Assembly (NCBI GenBank): GCA_012064385.1 | Contig: QRDG01000609.1 | Span: 1 to 64,000, forward strand | DNA: 64,000 nucleotides | Reading direction: 5' to 3' | Origin: Puccinellia tenuiflora | Taxonomy: Eukaryota; Streptophyta; Magnoliopsida; Poales; Poaceae | Part shown: in pieces, positions 36,204-46,360 of the stretch | Numbering within the stretch: position 1 is the stretch's first letter | Layout of the letters: each line of letters begins with the position of its first letter | Translations under genes and position numbers: made by a program | The notes under the pieces: generated by a model | Database searches by the model: none | Told to the model about the DNA's origin: nothing | The model's input: the letters and a program-made list of their open reading frames with translations, nothing else

Positions 36204-39200
36204 GTCTTCGCTTGTTTCTTCCTCTCCTTGTCCATGACGCTTCCTCCTCCTCATCCACGCGTATGCCTTAGTTGATTGGAGTCCCTGGAGTACCTTGCCA
36301 CCCTTTGGAGTCCCTGGTGGCTTGTCGTACGTTGGAGTGCTTGACAAGGTGTTGTCGTTGGGTTGGCCTACATCATCTCCCCCTCCTTCGAAAAGCGTCG
36401 TCCACGACGCTAGCACGTCCTCATCATGTGAAGGAGATAGATGGCTTGACGTTGACGTGGAAGTCACCATGCCGCTATTGTTACCTATACGCACCAAAGA
36501 CCAAGCAAAATATGTGTGTGCATGATAGAGGAGCACATCATTGACGACATGTCCAAATTTGTTCATAACACCGTTAGCACAACACACATGTATAGAATGT
36601 AGTTCAAAAGCAAGGTCATTGGGAAAGCAACTCTTCGAAACATCCTCAAAAGTGGGGAACACAAAATCTCCAAGAAAAGTAGAGAAGGCTAAGATACCTA
36701 TCTCTTTGTGAACCATATGAAGTCCATTGCATTCAAAGCATCGGAAGGAAAAGTTTGTGAACCACACAAATCGAGGGAGTCTCTTATCATCGCCATCATG
36801 GGTGCAAACAAAGCAAAGAGAAGAGCAAGTTTTCATCAATTTTGTTGCAACACCAATAAGACAATATCCAAAGGCCTCATGACAAGATATGCTCAAACTA
36901 TCATTATGGTTGCAAATAAGCCAACGGAAAGAACAATTGTTCAATTTGTTCGATGCAAAACATGGAAAAGGGCATAGAGGTTGGTCGGAGCCACAACTCT
37001 CATGGAAAATGCTCTCAAGAGCTCTTTTTGTCAACTCATGTTCAATTGAGGTTGACATTATGAAGCGTGAGCCATTACACACGAAATTCCATAAAAAGAA
37101 ATTGTGTGCATGGTACATGAATGCATCATCCATTATGACGCATCTATCCATTTGCACATCACCAAACACACCAATATCAAAAGGAATGTATGACATATGT
37201 GAGTGGTCAATATGCAAAAGGAAGGGTAAATTCTCAACATGGCAAAAGGAAGAATCTCCAAATTTTGAGAAAGCTATGGGGGCATTCTCATAAGACATCA
37301 TATCAACATTATTGCAAACCAAGCATTGGAAAGAGAAATTGTTCAACTTCTTGGATGCAACAATGGGAGAAAATTCGAAAGTTTCATAACAAGGCATGTA
37401 TATGGAAAGATCATCACAAATAGATAATTCCGCATGATCAACATTGGTTTGAAATAAGGTATCACATGGGAATATGAACGAAGCATATGTGACATCAAAA
37501 GGATCATCCATAGCATGCAAGCAATCACAAGTCATCATGTCCACTAGTGGGATCATGGCATCATCAACACCCATATGCGTACCTTTGTAGTCTCGCTCAT
37601 GTGAAGTAGGTGTTGTGGTAGAAGTAGCGGCGTCCATGTGGCCGACTTGCACATCTTCATGTAGGCATGGGGTGGCATCGTCTTCATCCTCCATGTACAT
37701 CTTCTCCATCATAGGCACCATCATGTCGAGGCTTGGCGTCTCATCGTCCATGGAACCTAGTAGAACATGAGAGAAAACACTAGAGGTAGAGGGTAAGTTG
37801 TTAGAAATCGAAATGTCCTTACTTGACCTATCAACTACCTCTCCCAACTCAAGGTGTGTATCACTCATTCCCTCAAAGTGGAAGCACTCAATCTCACATA
37901 TGGTAGAGGCACTCAACTCACTTGCACTCTCACTCAAGTGGGCTAGGTGGCTCTCATGCTCACATGGGATTGGTACCATCTCATCTTGCCAACACATAGG
38001 GATAGGCCCGGTAGACTCAACTCCATTCGCCACCTTGGTTGAAGGGAAACTCCCATGCTCAACCTCCTCAACCTTTTCGCCTCCAAAGGTGAATGCCGTA
38101 GTGTGGGCAACATCACACGACTCCTTTGCCGAAGGGAACATCCCATGCTCGGCTTCTTCACTCGGCTTGCCGCCACAAGTGGTAGCATCTTCAATGCTCG
38201 TCTCCTTGGTCGAAGGGAAAATCCCATGCTCGACCGTCTTCTCACCGTCTTCATGGTCACCATCTTGTAGTGGAGTCGACAATAAGCTCGGTGAAGAGTC
38301 ATGTGAGGGCTTGAAGAACTTGGATAACCCGGCAACGAACTCCTCGCGGATGGTCTTGAGGTCGGCCATGAGCTTGTCGCAATCGGCGTCGGCCTTGAGC
38401 TTGGCTTGCTCGATGTTGGCATTGTCGGCGTCGAGCTTGGTCTTCAACTTGTCGAGGTCGGCCTTGAGTTTGAGAAGCATATCCCGGTCCTTCTTGGAGT
38501 GTGATTTACTCTTGGACGCCCTTTTGGTTGTGGCACGCGGAGGAGACTCCCTATGATGTGTACTTGGCACCATCTTGTATGTTGATGTAGACGCGTGATG
38601 GCGTGGCCTTGAGTAGCTTGAGTCCTCATAGTGACGTCGATGATGACCATGAGTAGACGTACACCGATGAAGATCCTTGGAGTTCCTTGATGAAGACTCG
38701 TGTGCATAGGCACTTTGCGTTGGCCGCGGTCTCGAGGGTGAGGTAGCTTGACGTCGAGGAGGAGGGCGTGTCTCCTTGTCCTCTAGGCGAAGATGCCTTG
38801 AGCTCCGTCTCCTTGAGCTTGTAGGTTCTTGACGGCGGTGGCGCTCTTGAGTTCTTGGTCTTGAGGATCGCCGAGGTGGGTACTCATCATCGGAGTCGTC
38901 ATCAACAAGGTGTGTAGAGCCTCGTGGAAGATCCTTGACGTGCCTTGAGGAGCCGTAGTCGATGTAGGGTTCCACCACCTCATTGGAGTTGTAGTCGAAG
39001 TAGTGGTCCACCATGGTGTTGATGCTTGAAGGCTCGAAGTCGGTGTAGCACTCAATGTCGTGGACGGTTGCGGCATCATAGTCGTAGTAGTGGTGGTGCT
39101 CCGCCATGTAGTCCATGCTCGAGGAGGTATCGGCGATGTCGAGGTCCACCATATCATCCATGCTTGGGGTGCCGTAGTCGTTGTCGCTCATGATGTCAAC

Positions 39201-39290
39201 CATGCTTGGCGCGCCGAAGTCGTTGTCGCTCATCATGTTCTCATCATCATGGCCTCCATAGGATGCTCCGCTCTCACTAGACATGGTCAA
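36021..39290 (-). CDS. 1089-residue element protein of unknown function
   Basis: The only long frame of the 6.1 kb LTR element, in the gag position. Visible in order: an acidic Asp/Met/Tyr-rich N-terminus (about 1-150), an Arg/Ser-rich basic stretch (about 150-265), and a Lys/Asp-rich coiled coil (about 265-317, DMLLKLKADLDKLKTKLDAD). A long Ser/Glu-rich part follows. Then comes a Cys-rich half with a loosely repeated motif: KKLNNFSFQCLVCNN, NKLNNCSFRWLICNH and TNFSFRCFECNG. A second repeated pair is YHAHNFFLWNFVCNG and YHAHTYFAWSLVRIG. From about residue 972 it is encoded by the 3' LTR itself and ends in Pro/Gly/Arg-rich repeats. No zinc knuckle and no enzymatic motif were found. I do not recognise the family; a gag-like structural role is an inference from position. 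Frame integrity suggests recent constraint or a recent insertion. Confidence 0.6.
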   Translation of the reverse strand: MTMSSESGASYGGHDDENMMSDNDFGAPSMVDIMSDNDYGTPSMDDMVDLDIADTSSSMDYMAEHHHYYDYDAATVHDIECYTDFEPSSINTMVDHYFDYNSNEVVEPYIDYGSSRHVKDLPRGSTHLVDDDSDDEYPPRRSSRPRTQERHRRQEPTSSRRRSSRHLRLEDKETRPPPRRQATSPSRPRPTQSAYAHESSSRNSKDLHRCTSTHGHHRRHYEDSSYSRPRHHASTSTYKMVPSTHHRESPPRATTKRASKSKSHSKKDRDMLLKLKADLDKLKTKLDADNANIEQAKLKADADCDKLMADLKTIREEFVAGLSKFFKPSHDSSPSLLSTPLQDGDHEDGEKTVEHGIFPSTKETSIEDATTCGGKPSEEAEHGMFPSAKESCDVAHTTAFTFGGEKVEEVEHGSFPSTKVANGVESTGPIPMCWQDEMVPIPCEHESHLAHLSESASELSASTICEIECFHFEGMSDTHLELGEVVDRSSKDISISNNLPSTSSVFSHVLLGSMDDETPSLDMMVPMMEKMYMEDEDDATPCLHEDVQVGHMDAATSTTTPTSHERDYKGTHMGVDDAMIPLVDMMTCDCLHAMDDPFDVTYASFIFPCDTLFQTNVDHAELSICDDLSIYMPCYETFEFSPIVASKKLNNFSFQCLVCNNVDMMSYENAPIAFSKFGDSSFCHVENLPFLLHIDHSHMSYIPFDIGVFGDVQMDRCVIMDDAFMYHAHNFFLWNFVCNGSRFIMSTSIEHELTKRALESIFHESCGSDQPLCPFPCFASNKLNNCSFRWLICNHNDSLSISCHEAFGYCLIGVATKLMKTCSSLCFVCTHDGDDKRLPRFVWFTNFSFRCFECNGLHMVHKEIGILAFSTFLGDFVFPTFEDVSKSCFPNDLAFELHSIHVCCANGVMNKFGHVVNDVLLYHAHTYFAWSLVRIGNNSGMVTSTSTSSHLSPSHDEDVLASWTTLFEGGGDDVGQPNDNTLSSTPTYDKPPGTPKGGKVLQGLQSTKAYAWMRRRKRHGQGEEETSEDRQAGLQPGLGRPPGRHPSRRCRPPGRLPGRAPSRRCRPPGRPRPAPRPGPLQTLPASRPA
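36376..36387 (-). other. Polypurine tract of the 6.1 kb element
   Basis: The minus strand reads AGGAGGGGGAGA immediately before the 3' LTR. It lies inside the open frame that continues into the LTR. Confidence 0.8.
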
Positions 39291-40641
39291 TCACAAGACA
39301 AGTGTATATATATGTGGAGGTGAAAGGAACTAAGAAACCAACCTCACCTAGTAGATAGTATTGGAACTAGTGGACCATGCCAAGAGAAACCGATACACAA
39401 GAATGCGGGTGACTTGAATTTCAAAGATCCAAACGCAACTCCAAAACACACACGGCTTATGAGTGGATAGGTATGAATTGTGGAAAGCAAATGGAACAAC
39501 CGGAAACCAAGATATTGTAAAGGCAAGTAGAGAACCACGATGACCACAAAGCAAATACAAGTCGATCTCAAAGGATAGGAGTGAAGCACATAGAAACGCA
39601 CGCTTTGAAGAGAGGGACTCGTGCAACCAAAAATGAGCTAGTGATGGACCTAGCGAAGACTAAAGCTCGGGTCGCACAAGTACAAGAGAGAAACCAACTC
39701 GATTGCAATTTATTGGTGGGCTACAAGATTTGCACAAAGATACCACACCTATGAATTTTTCATCGAGCTAGCGCGACCTACAAGAGATATGGCAATGAGT
39801 ATCTTTCTTTTTCTTTTCTCTCTTTTGATTCTTTTTCTATTCTCTTTTGGCCTCTTACTCTCTTTTTCTATTTTGCCTCTCACTTTGCTTGCCAACAACA
39901 ACTATATGAACTAGCGCATACAAGGTTTGCTCGGAACACTACGAGGTATCAAGTGTGCAAAGCCCAAGCAATCATAGATGAGCTAGTCTCAATAGGTAAG
40001 ATAAGCACAAATGGCTTGGCTAACAAGTGATGCAAGGTGGGAGAAGGTTCGGGGATGTTATACCTTTCGTCGACGATCTTCACCCGGTGGAGTGGAATGT
40101 CCCTTCCTTGCTCACGAAATATGGTGGCAATAGATGATGGATCAACCGCCGTGGTGATGTAGAGCTTGTCCGTAGCTTCGATTTGAGACGAAAATCACCA
40201 AAAACGGAGTCCGGAGTGAAAAGTTATGGCCAAAACAAAATTTCAGCAGGGGAACCGGCCTGGAGGCCGGCCTGGGCCGGGCTGGAGGCCGGCGGCTTCT
40301 GCCGGGGGTCCGGCCTAGAGGCCAGCCTAGGCCGGGCTGGAGGCCGGCCGGGCTACCTTCCCGGGACGCGAAAAATGCGCGATTTGGGCGGAAAAACTGC
40401 CCGAAAAACACCAAATCGGAGGGGAAATCAATGGAATTTGGCCATGGGAACGCAAAGGGAGGTAGATCAACAAGTATAGCAATGGATCCACGGATCAAAA
40501 CCTACCAAAACTCACAAGAATCTCAGATCGATCCAAAAGCAATTTGGGGCTATTTTTGTTGGAAATTTTCGAAATTAGCAAAATCAAAGAAAAATTTTGT
40601 GGATATGGGGTGGAAACAAAGGCAAATCCGTGGCAACCCTT
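39291..40641 (-). other. Leader of the 6.1 kb element
   Basis: About 1.35 kb between primer site and the start of the long frame. It contains a CT-rich stretch (39805-39890) and, at 40255-40352, the same CCGGCCTGGAGGCCGGC palindromic block that is tandemly repeated in the LTRs. No frame is convincing. Confidence 0.55.
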
Positions 40642-40653
40642 GCTCTGATACCA
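40642..40653 (-). other. Primer binding site of the 6.1 kb element
   Basis: The minus strand reads TGGTATCAGAGC two bases after the 5' LTR, complementary to initiator Met-tRNA. Confidence 0.88.
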
Positions 40654-40655
40654 TA

Positions 40656-41578
40656 TGATGTAGGGCTAGGCCCGATCTTCACGGATTTGAGGGGGAAACG
40701 GGGATGAACACGAAGAACACGAGGGGAAAACGAGGGAGATTCGTGGGCAAACACAAGGATAACTAGCAAATCCTGCTAAGAACTCCACCCAACAACAAAC
40801 CCTCAAAAAGGTAGCCTTTGGATCGAAGAATCAAAGCCAAACTTACTCTTGTTGAAACCGATTTCTCTTACCGGCCGGTCCACCGATCCAATAGAATCAC
40901 CGCAGTGAAAGATTGGTTTGCACTACTAGAGACACCTAAGTGAAAGAGTAGCTACAACAAGAGATTCATCATCCTCCTCGGAGGAACCCATCACGGGAAG
41001 GAGCAACGCTCAACTCTAGTTCATTCTTCTCTACCTCAAATGGAAAAGGGGGAAAGCTATTTATAGTCTTAGTACAAAAGGGGGTGAAAGGTGGGGGTCC
41101 GGCCTGGTGGCCGGCCTGGGCCGGCCTGGAGGCCGGCGGCGTCTGGAAGGGGCCCGGCCTGGTGGCCGGCCTGGGCCGGCCTGGAGACCGGCAGCGTCTG
41201 GAGGAGGCCCGGCCTGGGAGCCGGCCTAGGCCGGCCTGGAGGCCGGCAGCGTCTGGAGGGGGCCCGGCCTGGGAGCCGGCCTAGGCCGGCCTGGAGGCCG
41301 GCAGCGTCTGGAGGGGTGCCGGCCTGGGGGCCGGCCTGGGCCGGCCGGCTCTGGTGGGGTGCCGGCCTGGGGGCCGGCCTAGGCCGGGCTGGAGGCCGGC
41401 CTGCCTGTCTTCGCTTGTTTCTTCCTCTCCTTGTCCATGACGCTTCCTCCTCCTCATCCACGCGTATGCCTTAGTTGATTGGAGTCCCTGGAGTACCTTG
41501 CCACCCTTTGGAGTCCCTGGTGGCTTGTCGTACGTTGGAGTGCTTGACAAGGTGTTGTCGTTGGGTTGGCCTACATCA
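40656..41578 (-). repeat. 5' LTR of the 6.1 kb element
   Basis: A 923-bp LTR with terminal inverted TGATGTAGG and CCTACATCA. It differs from the left LTR mainly in the GC-rich tract, where one unit is lost and a variant block (GGCTCTGGTGGGGTGCC) is gained. Confidence 0.92.
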
Positions 41579-42180
41579 CGAGGGACATTCAAAAGTCTTG
41601 ATCACGGGAAGATTTTAAAAAAAGTTTGAGCTTTTCCATTGCTTAGGACTTTTATACGATCAATAAAGCTTTATTATTGGCATTTTCTATTTCTATTGTA
41701 TTAAATGATTAAGTTCGAACCATATATAGTATTAAGGTCTAATGATTCTTCTGGACTTTGCCCAGGTGGAAACTTGTACAAACTCAGCCTTTCATATGCT
41801 AGCATCTAGACGACTAGACCTGTATAACAATTTTACCGTCCGAAAAATATCACGATAGTACACGTACTGAACACACTACGGGAATCCTCCAAGACGCCGA
41901 CGGCCGGAAACCGTCGGCGTAGATCAGAATGCCGTCGGCGTACCCACCCGGCCGTCGGCGTATGTGTACCCCGTCGGCGTACGTGATGGTGGGACCCACA
42001 AGACGGCATCCGGCCGTTCCGTCAGTGCCGTCGGCGTATGAGTCCGATTATTTTTATTTTTTTATTTTTCTGATTTTTTTTGAATTTTTTAATTCTTTTT
42101 ATTTGTATATTTCGAAATTTTCAACTTAGTCACATATTTAATCCTTAATAGCACACTTAATTATATGTCAAAGTATTTAC

Positions 42181-42247
42181 CCTGGTCAAACTTCCCGTTC
42201 GGTCACCCATCCTCGGATTGCTCCAACCCAAGCATGCTTAACTTTTG
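42181..42247 (-). ncRNA. 5S rRNA-derived fragment inside the CACTA element
   Basis: On the minus strand this reads AGTTAAGCATGCTTGGG, then AGGATGGGTGACC and GGGAAGT, with spacing like the 3' half of plant 5S rRNA, at roughly 75-80 percent identity. The region corresponds to the internal RNA polymerase III control region (box A, intermediate element, box C). The 5' half of 5S is missing, so it is not a functional rRNA gene. Confidence 0.7.
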
Positions 42248-42448
42248 AGTTTTTCCCAAACTAGATTCGAAATGAGAAATTAGAACTTACTGATATTAGT
42301 ACCCTATCAATCATATTAACTCATCGGTTATGATGTTACATTTTTCATTGTTTAAATTTTAAAAATTTGTAGTAAAGTAACAATGATGATGTAATAGTAT
42401 ATTTCGAATAAATAACAATAAAATGAATTTTACTTTATTATTTTCCTT

Positions 42449-42557
42449 TTTACATTTAATATGGAATAATTCATATCTTTAAATCCGTAAATCGAAATTT
42501 GACAAATTAAATACCTAAATCGATTAGAAAAATGAGAGGAATTCAAATATTTCATCC
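42449..42557. repeat. CACTA internal inverted repeat, left arm
   Basis: About 105 bp pairing with 44063-44172 in inverse orientation at roughly 90 percent identity. It includes ATCGATTAGAAAAATGAGAG and its complement on the right arm. Confidence 0.75.
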
Positions 42558-42624
42558 ATATCATCTTTTGCATCACAAAAACCTTGATAGTTATAGGAAG
42601 TTGAGAAAATACTCAAAAAAAGAA

Positions 42625-42966
42625 ATCCATTTTTAATTTTTTAGTGTCAAAACATGCTTTTTTTGTGAAGCAGCTACCAAAATGGCTCACCGAAAGAGGA
42701 ACATCCAAATAAATAGAAAATAGTAGACCATCTTATAAGTGCATTTAACCTTGGGTTTGGATATAAAAACATACTTGGGTATTTCAAACATTTCAGATAA
42801 GTTCCTGCCGATTTCGCTGGAAGTGGGTCTGATTTGAACTACGAGTGCCGTATAGCTTGGTCATGATTTTTTGGAAAAATCACTTTTAGATCCAAAATGT
42901 ATACATTCTTTAGAGATCTTTGACGGTTTTTGTTAGATCGAAGTTACGGTTAGGTTTAGGTTTATC
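42625..42966 (+). repeat. CACTA internal direct repeat, copy 1
   Basis: About 342 bp recurs at 43300-43642 in the same orientation at about 94 percent identity, including GGCTCACCGAAAGAGGAACA and AAGTTCCTGCCGATTTCG. Confidence 0.85.
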
Positions 42967-43299
42967 GTTAGGGTTTACGGTCTCGGTTTCGGGCTAGGGT
43001 TAGACATAACTAATTCAAAAAAATCAAAAAAAAATGGAAAACCTTCACATGGCATCCTTTTATGTGACCTACCACCTGGGAAAAATTATAAACATGAGTT
43101 ATGCAGGTTTTTATAAAAAAACCTTCACAGAAATGAGCTACGAGGTATAAAGATGTATGGTTTTCGACTGAAATGAGCTAGGGTATAACATTTAACATAG
43201 CAAAAAAATGTCGGAATGAGGCAATATTTTACACACTGGTGTATCTTGGTTGTAAAATAGTATTGACTAAGGGGTTTAGGGTTTTTCGTTGAATAAAAA

Positions 43300-43642
43300 A
43301 CCCATTTTTCATTTTTTTAGTGTCAAAACAGGCTTTTTTTGTGAACCAGCTACCAAAACGGCTCACCGAAAGAGGAACATCCAAATAGATAGAAAATAGT
43401 AGACCATCTTATAAGTGCAATTAACCTTGGGTTTGGATTTAAAAACATACTTGGCTATTTCAAACATTTCAGATAAGTTCCTGCCGATTTCGTTGGAAGT
43501 GGGTCTGATTTGAACTACGAGTGCCGCATAGTTTGGTCATGATTTTTTGAAAAAATCACTTTTAGATCCAAAATATATACTTTCTTTAGAGATCTTTGAC
43601 GGTTTTTGTTGGATCGAAGTTACGGTTAGGTTTAGGTTTATC
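43300..43642 (+). repeat. CACTA internal direct repeat, copy 2
   Basis: Second copy of 42625-42966. A third, much diverged trace begins near 43965 (CATTTTTCATTTTTTAAGTG). Confidence 0.85.
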
Positions 43643-44062
43643 TGAAATATTTTGACCGTTTTTCACAAAAATAAAAGAAATTGAGAAAATACTCAAAAAA
43701 TGAATTCCTTTAGCATGGAGACATTTTATGTGTACTAGTTTCTATCAAAAAATGATAAACTTGAGTTTTGACAAATATTTCAAAAAAAATGCTTCATAAA
43801 AGGTTTATCATCTATAGACATGTATAACTTTCGCGTCAAATGACCAAGTTATGGCCATCCCCATGCCATAGTTTCCGATAATGTGTCCATACTTGATACA
43901 TAGGGGTGTCTTGGTATGGAAAACATTGTTGCCAAAAACAATTTCCAAAATATTTTTGTAAATATCATTTTTCATTTTTTAAGTGTCAAAAATGACTTTT
44001 TAATTAACCAAGTACCAAACATATGTTTCAAAATGTCATGTGCATGGTGAAAAAGATTTTAT

Positions 44063-44172
44063 GGATGTCATATTTGGATTCCTCTCATTTTTCTAATCGA
44101 TTTAGACATTTAATTTGTTAAATTTCGATTTACGGATTTAAAGATATGAATTATTTCATATTAAATGGAAAA
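44063..44172. repeat. CACTA internal inverted repeat, right arm
   Basis: Counterpart of 42449-42557, ending where the right subterminal repeats begin. Confidence 0.75.
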
Positions 44173-44471
44173 AAGAAAAAAGTAGACGCTGACGGCCGCC
44201 GTCGACGTATCAAAGTAGACGCCGACAGCGGCCGTCGGCGTATCAATGCCGTAAATCCTAGTCTGCGTTCCGTCACGGCGGGCCTTGTACGCCGACGGCA
44301 TTGTAGACACCGGCGGCTGTCGTCGGCCTATGTCGGGCTATGCCGACGGGGTTTTTACGCCGACAGCCGCGTTCGCGGCTACCTTAGCTCGCCTGTACGC
44401 CGATGGTCCTGACATTTGGCCGTCGGCATATAAGTCGGCCGTCGGCGTCTTGTGGCTTTCCCGTAGTGACA

Positions 44472-44845
44472 TGGCCGGACCAGTCTACCTCTGTAAACCG
44501 GATATGAAAAAGAGTTGAATTGGACTTTTGTTCCTTTGTGAACATTATTTATTTCGTATTATCATGCTTGATGAGGTCATAATTTTGTTGTTATGCTGAA
44601 ACAGATTTTAGAGAAAGTTTTACGTGTAAACATAGTCAAGAAAGGTGTAAGAGAGATAGAATTTGGGTCGGCATGGATACCCATCAGACTAGAGAGGCCA
44701 TTGAGGCCAACGGTTCAAGCTCAAGGTCAGATCCAGGTCGATTCATTTCCGTCCTGACGGCCCGCTAGTGAAATGTGCAACTCCTAAACTCAGATATCAC
44801 ATGCGTTGTGCGTGTCACCATTTCGGGAGATGCGTTTTGGCACCG
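44472..44845. other. Intergenic DNA, no supported gene
   Basis: AT-rich flank of the CACTA element with no recognisable feature. Confidence 0.4.
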
Positions 44846-45200
44846 AGCTCACATGCTCATGGTATTTTTGATAAAATAAAAACAATATTAAAAAATCTGG
44901 AAAACTTTGGAGACAAACATATATAAGTTGTTCACATTCGTGTAAAGTTTTAGAATCAGATGACAATTTATATGCTCTGTGCAAAAGATACAACATGCTT
45001 TCAAAAATGTGTTTTTTGATCTCATTTTGACCACTGATTTTGTCTATTTTACACAGAGCACGGGTAACATCATTTGATTCTAAAACTTAGCACGAATGTG
45101 AACGAATTATATAGGTTCGTCTCCAATTTTTTACAGAATTTTTTAAATGATGTTTACTATTCTCTTTTATTTTTTCAAAAATATCATAAGCATGAATTTC
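44846..45200. repeat. Fold-back (hairpin) repeat
   Basis: The block 44860-44990 (for example TTCACATTCGTGTAAAGTTT and TGCTCTGTG) recurs inverted at 45050-45190 (AAACTTAGCACGAATGTGAA and CACAGAGCA) at about 80 percent identity. It looks like a hairpin MITE. Exact ends and a target duplication could not be defined. Confidence 0.6.
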
Positions 45201-45415
45201 TGCATCTTTTCTTCTTTCCTCTGAAACTGTTTCCTTTCATTTTAATGAGCTATCTTCAGATTTGCTTGGTAACTCCCCTCTTATTAAAATGAAAGCAAAA
45301 AAAAAAAAAACTAGAAAATTAAACCGTTCAGTCGCCACTTAAATGTGTCCGCCAAGAAGAATGTTTAACTGAGTGAAAACGAAATTATTAGGGGAGTCTC
45401 GCCCAAGAAAATATA

Positions 45416-45498
45416 CCTCCTCTGTTCATTTATAAGACATTTTGATAGACTTATTTAGTTTGTCAAAATGTCTTGTGAAAAGGAATTAACGGAGGGAG
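45416..45498. mobile_element. Short Stowaway MITE
   Basis: An 83-bp element between TA dinucleotides (45414-45415 and 45499-45500). Ends are CCTCCTCTGTTC and, read inward from the right, CTCCCTCCGTTAATTCC. The inner parts pair as a hairpin (AAGACATTTTGA and TCAAAATGTCTT). Confidence 0.75.
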
Positions 45499-45500
45499 TA

Positions 45501-46062
45501 CTAAAAAACCGTGATCGAAGTGACACTTCTCTTCAAAGTGTACGGATGCTTAAATTATTGGAGAGTCGGACGCAAGAAACGGAGCAGAATCGGTGAGGAG
45601 TCAATCGAGTCGAGCGTCACGTAAAATTCGGTGGGTCCACGCCGGCCTAACCTTTTTTTCGAGGACGTAGTACATTGTACTGGACTAGTGGCAGAGTCCT
45701 ACCTACGTTATCAAGCCTGTACACACGGAAGCCGTCTAAAATAGAGACAGTCCGGAACGTGATTGCCGCAGGCTTTCGCTAGCTCGTTGACAAAGGAAGC
45801 AACAAAAGCACAAAACCCTTTCCCGTGTGGATCGCTACATCGAACGGATTCAGACCGGCTTTTAACGGAAATCGCCTAACTAGGAAAATGTTTGACGCAC
45901 CAGTCAAGAAAGCTAGCCCTGTTCAAAAACTTGTACTGCTTTAATTAATCACAAGGAGGACTTGACTAATTGACAATCTACCGGCGGTAAAACGCGCAAA
46001 CGCCTAAGTTCGTGCAATTCGTACTAAAATCTACCAAACCTCAGAACAAGTCAATTCCTAGC
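45501..46062. other. Intergenic DNA, no supported gene
   Basis: No frame or repeat of note on either strand. Confidence 0.4.
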
Positions 46063-46064
46063 TA

Positions 46065-46224
46065 CTCCCTCCGTATTACGTATAATATAAGATGTTTTAG
46101 CTATTTGTATGCGGATTACATACGGATGATGATGTAGACGTAATTTATGTGTGATTCACTCATTTTACTTCGTACGTTGTCCGTATATAAATAACTAAAA
46201 CATCTTATATATTTTAATACTTTT
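46065..46224. mobile_element. Stowaway MITE with damaged right end
   Basis: It starts CTCCCTCCGTATTACG after TA. The arms ATATAAGATGTTTTAG and CTAAAACATCTTATAT are inverted. The right terminus lacks the expected GGAGGGAG, so the element is truncated or mutated there. Confidence 0.7.
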
Positions 46225-46360
46225 AACAGAGTTACATTCCCTTGAGACAGGCCCGGGCCCATGGGAGTGCGACCCGTGCGGCCGTACAGGGCCCCAAATT
46301 TTTGGGGGCCCAATTTTTTTTTTGATTCTATACTATATAGCTGTACTGCAATAATTAGTA

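Larger units (their letters stand above)
35451..36375 (-). repeat. 3' LTR of the 6.1 kb element
   Basis: A 925-bp LTR. The first 440 bp match the right LTR base for base by eye. The tandem GC-rich tract (about 35886-36200) differs in unit number. The end of the long element frame lies inside it. Confidence 0.92.
35451..41578 (-). mobile_element. Complete, young, non-autonomous LTR retrotransposon
   Basis: A 6128-bp element is bounded by the perfect 5-bp target duplication CGAGG (35446-35450 and 41579-41583). LTRs of 925 and 923 bp start TGATGTAGG and end CCTACATCA. Primer site and purine tract place the 5' LTR on the right, so it reads on the minus strand. The interior has a leader of about 1.35 kb and one long frame with no protease, integrase or reverse transcriptase motif, so it must be mobilised in trans. 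Outside a GC-rich tandem tract the LTRs appear identical by eye, so insertion is very recent. Superfamily (copia or gypsy) cannot be decided from what is present. Confidence 0.9.
41874..44468. mobile_element. Non-autonomous CACTA (En/Spm) transposon
   Basis: Both ends begin CACTACGGGAA reading inward and share AAGACGCCGACGGCC a few bases further in. The 3-bp target duplication ACA flanks it (41871-41873 and 44469-44471). Many copies of GCCGTCGGCGTA and its complement lie within 250-300 bp of each end, the subterminal repeats expected for transposase binding. The 2.6 kb interior has no transposase frame. It carries a 5S-rRNA-like segment, a pair of direct repeats and an inverted repeat. Confidence 0.9.

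Noticed and set aside
42181..42247. Functional 5S rRNA gene
   Set aside because: Only the 3' half is similar, identity is too low and the terminator is missing; kept as a derived fragment only.
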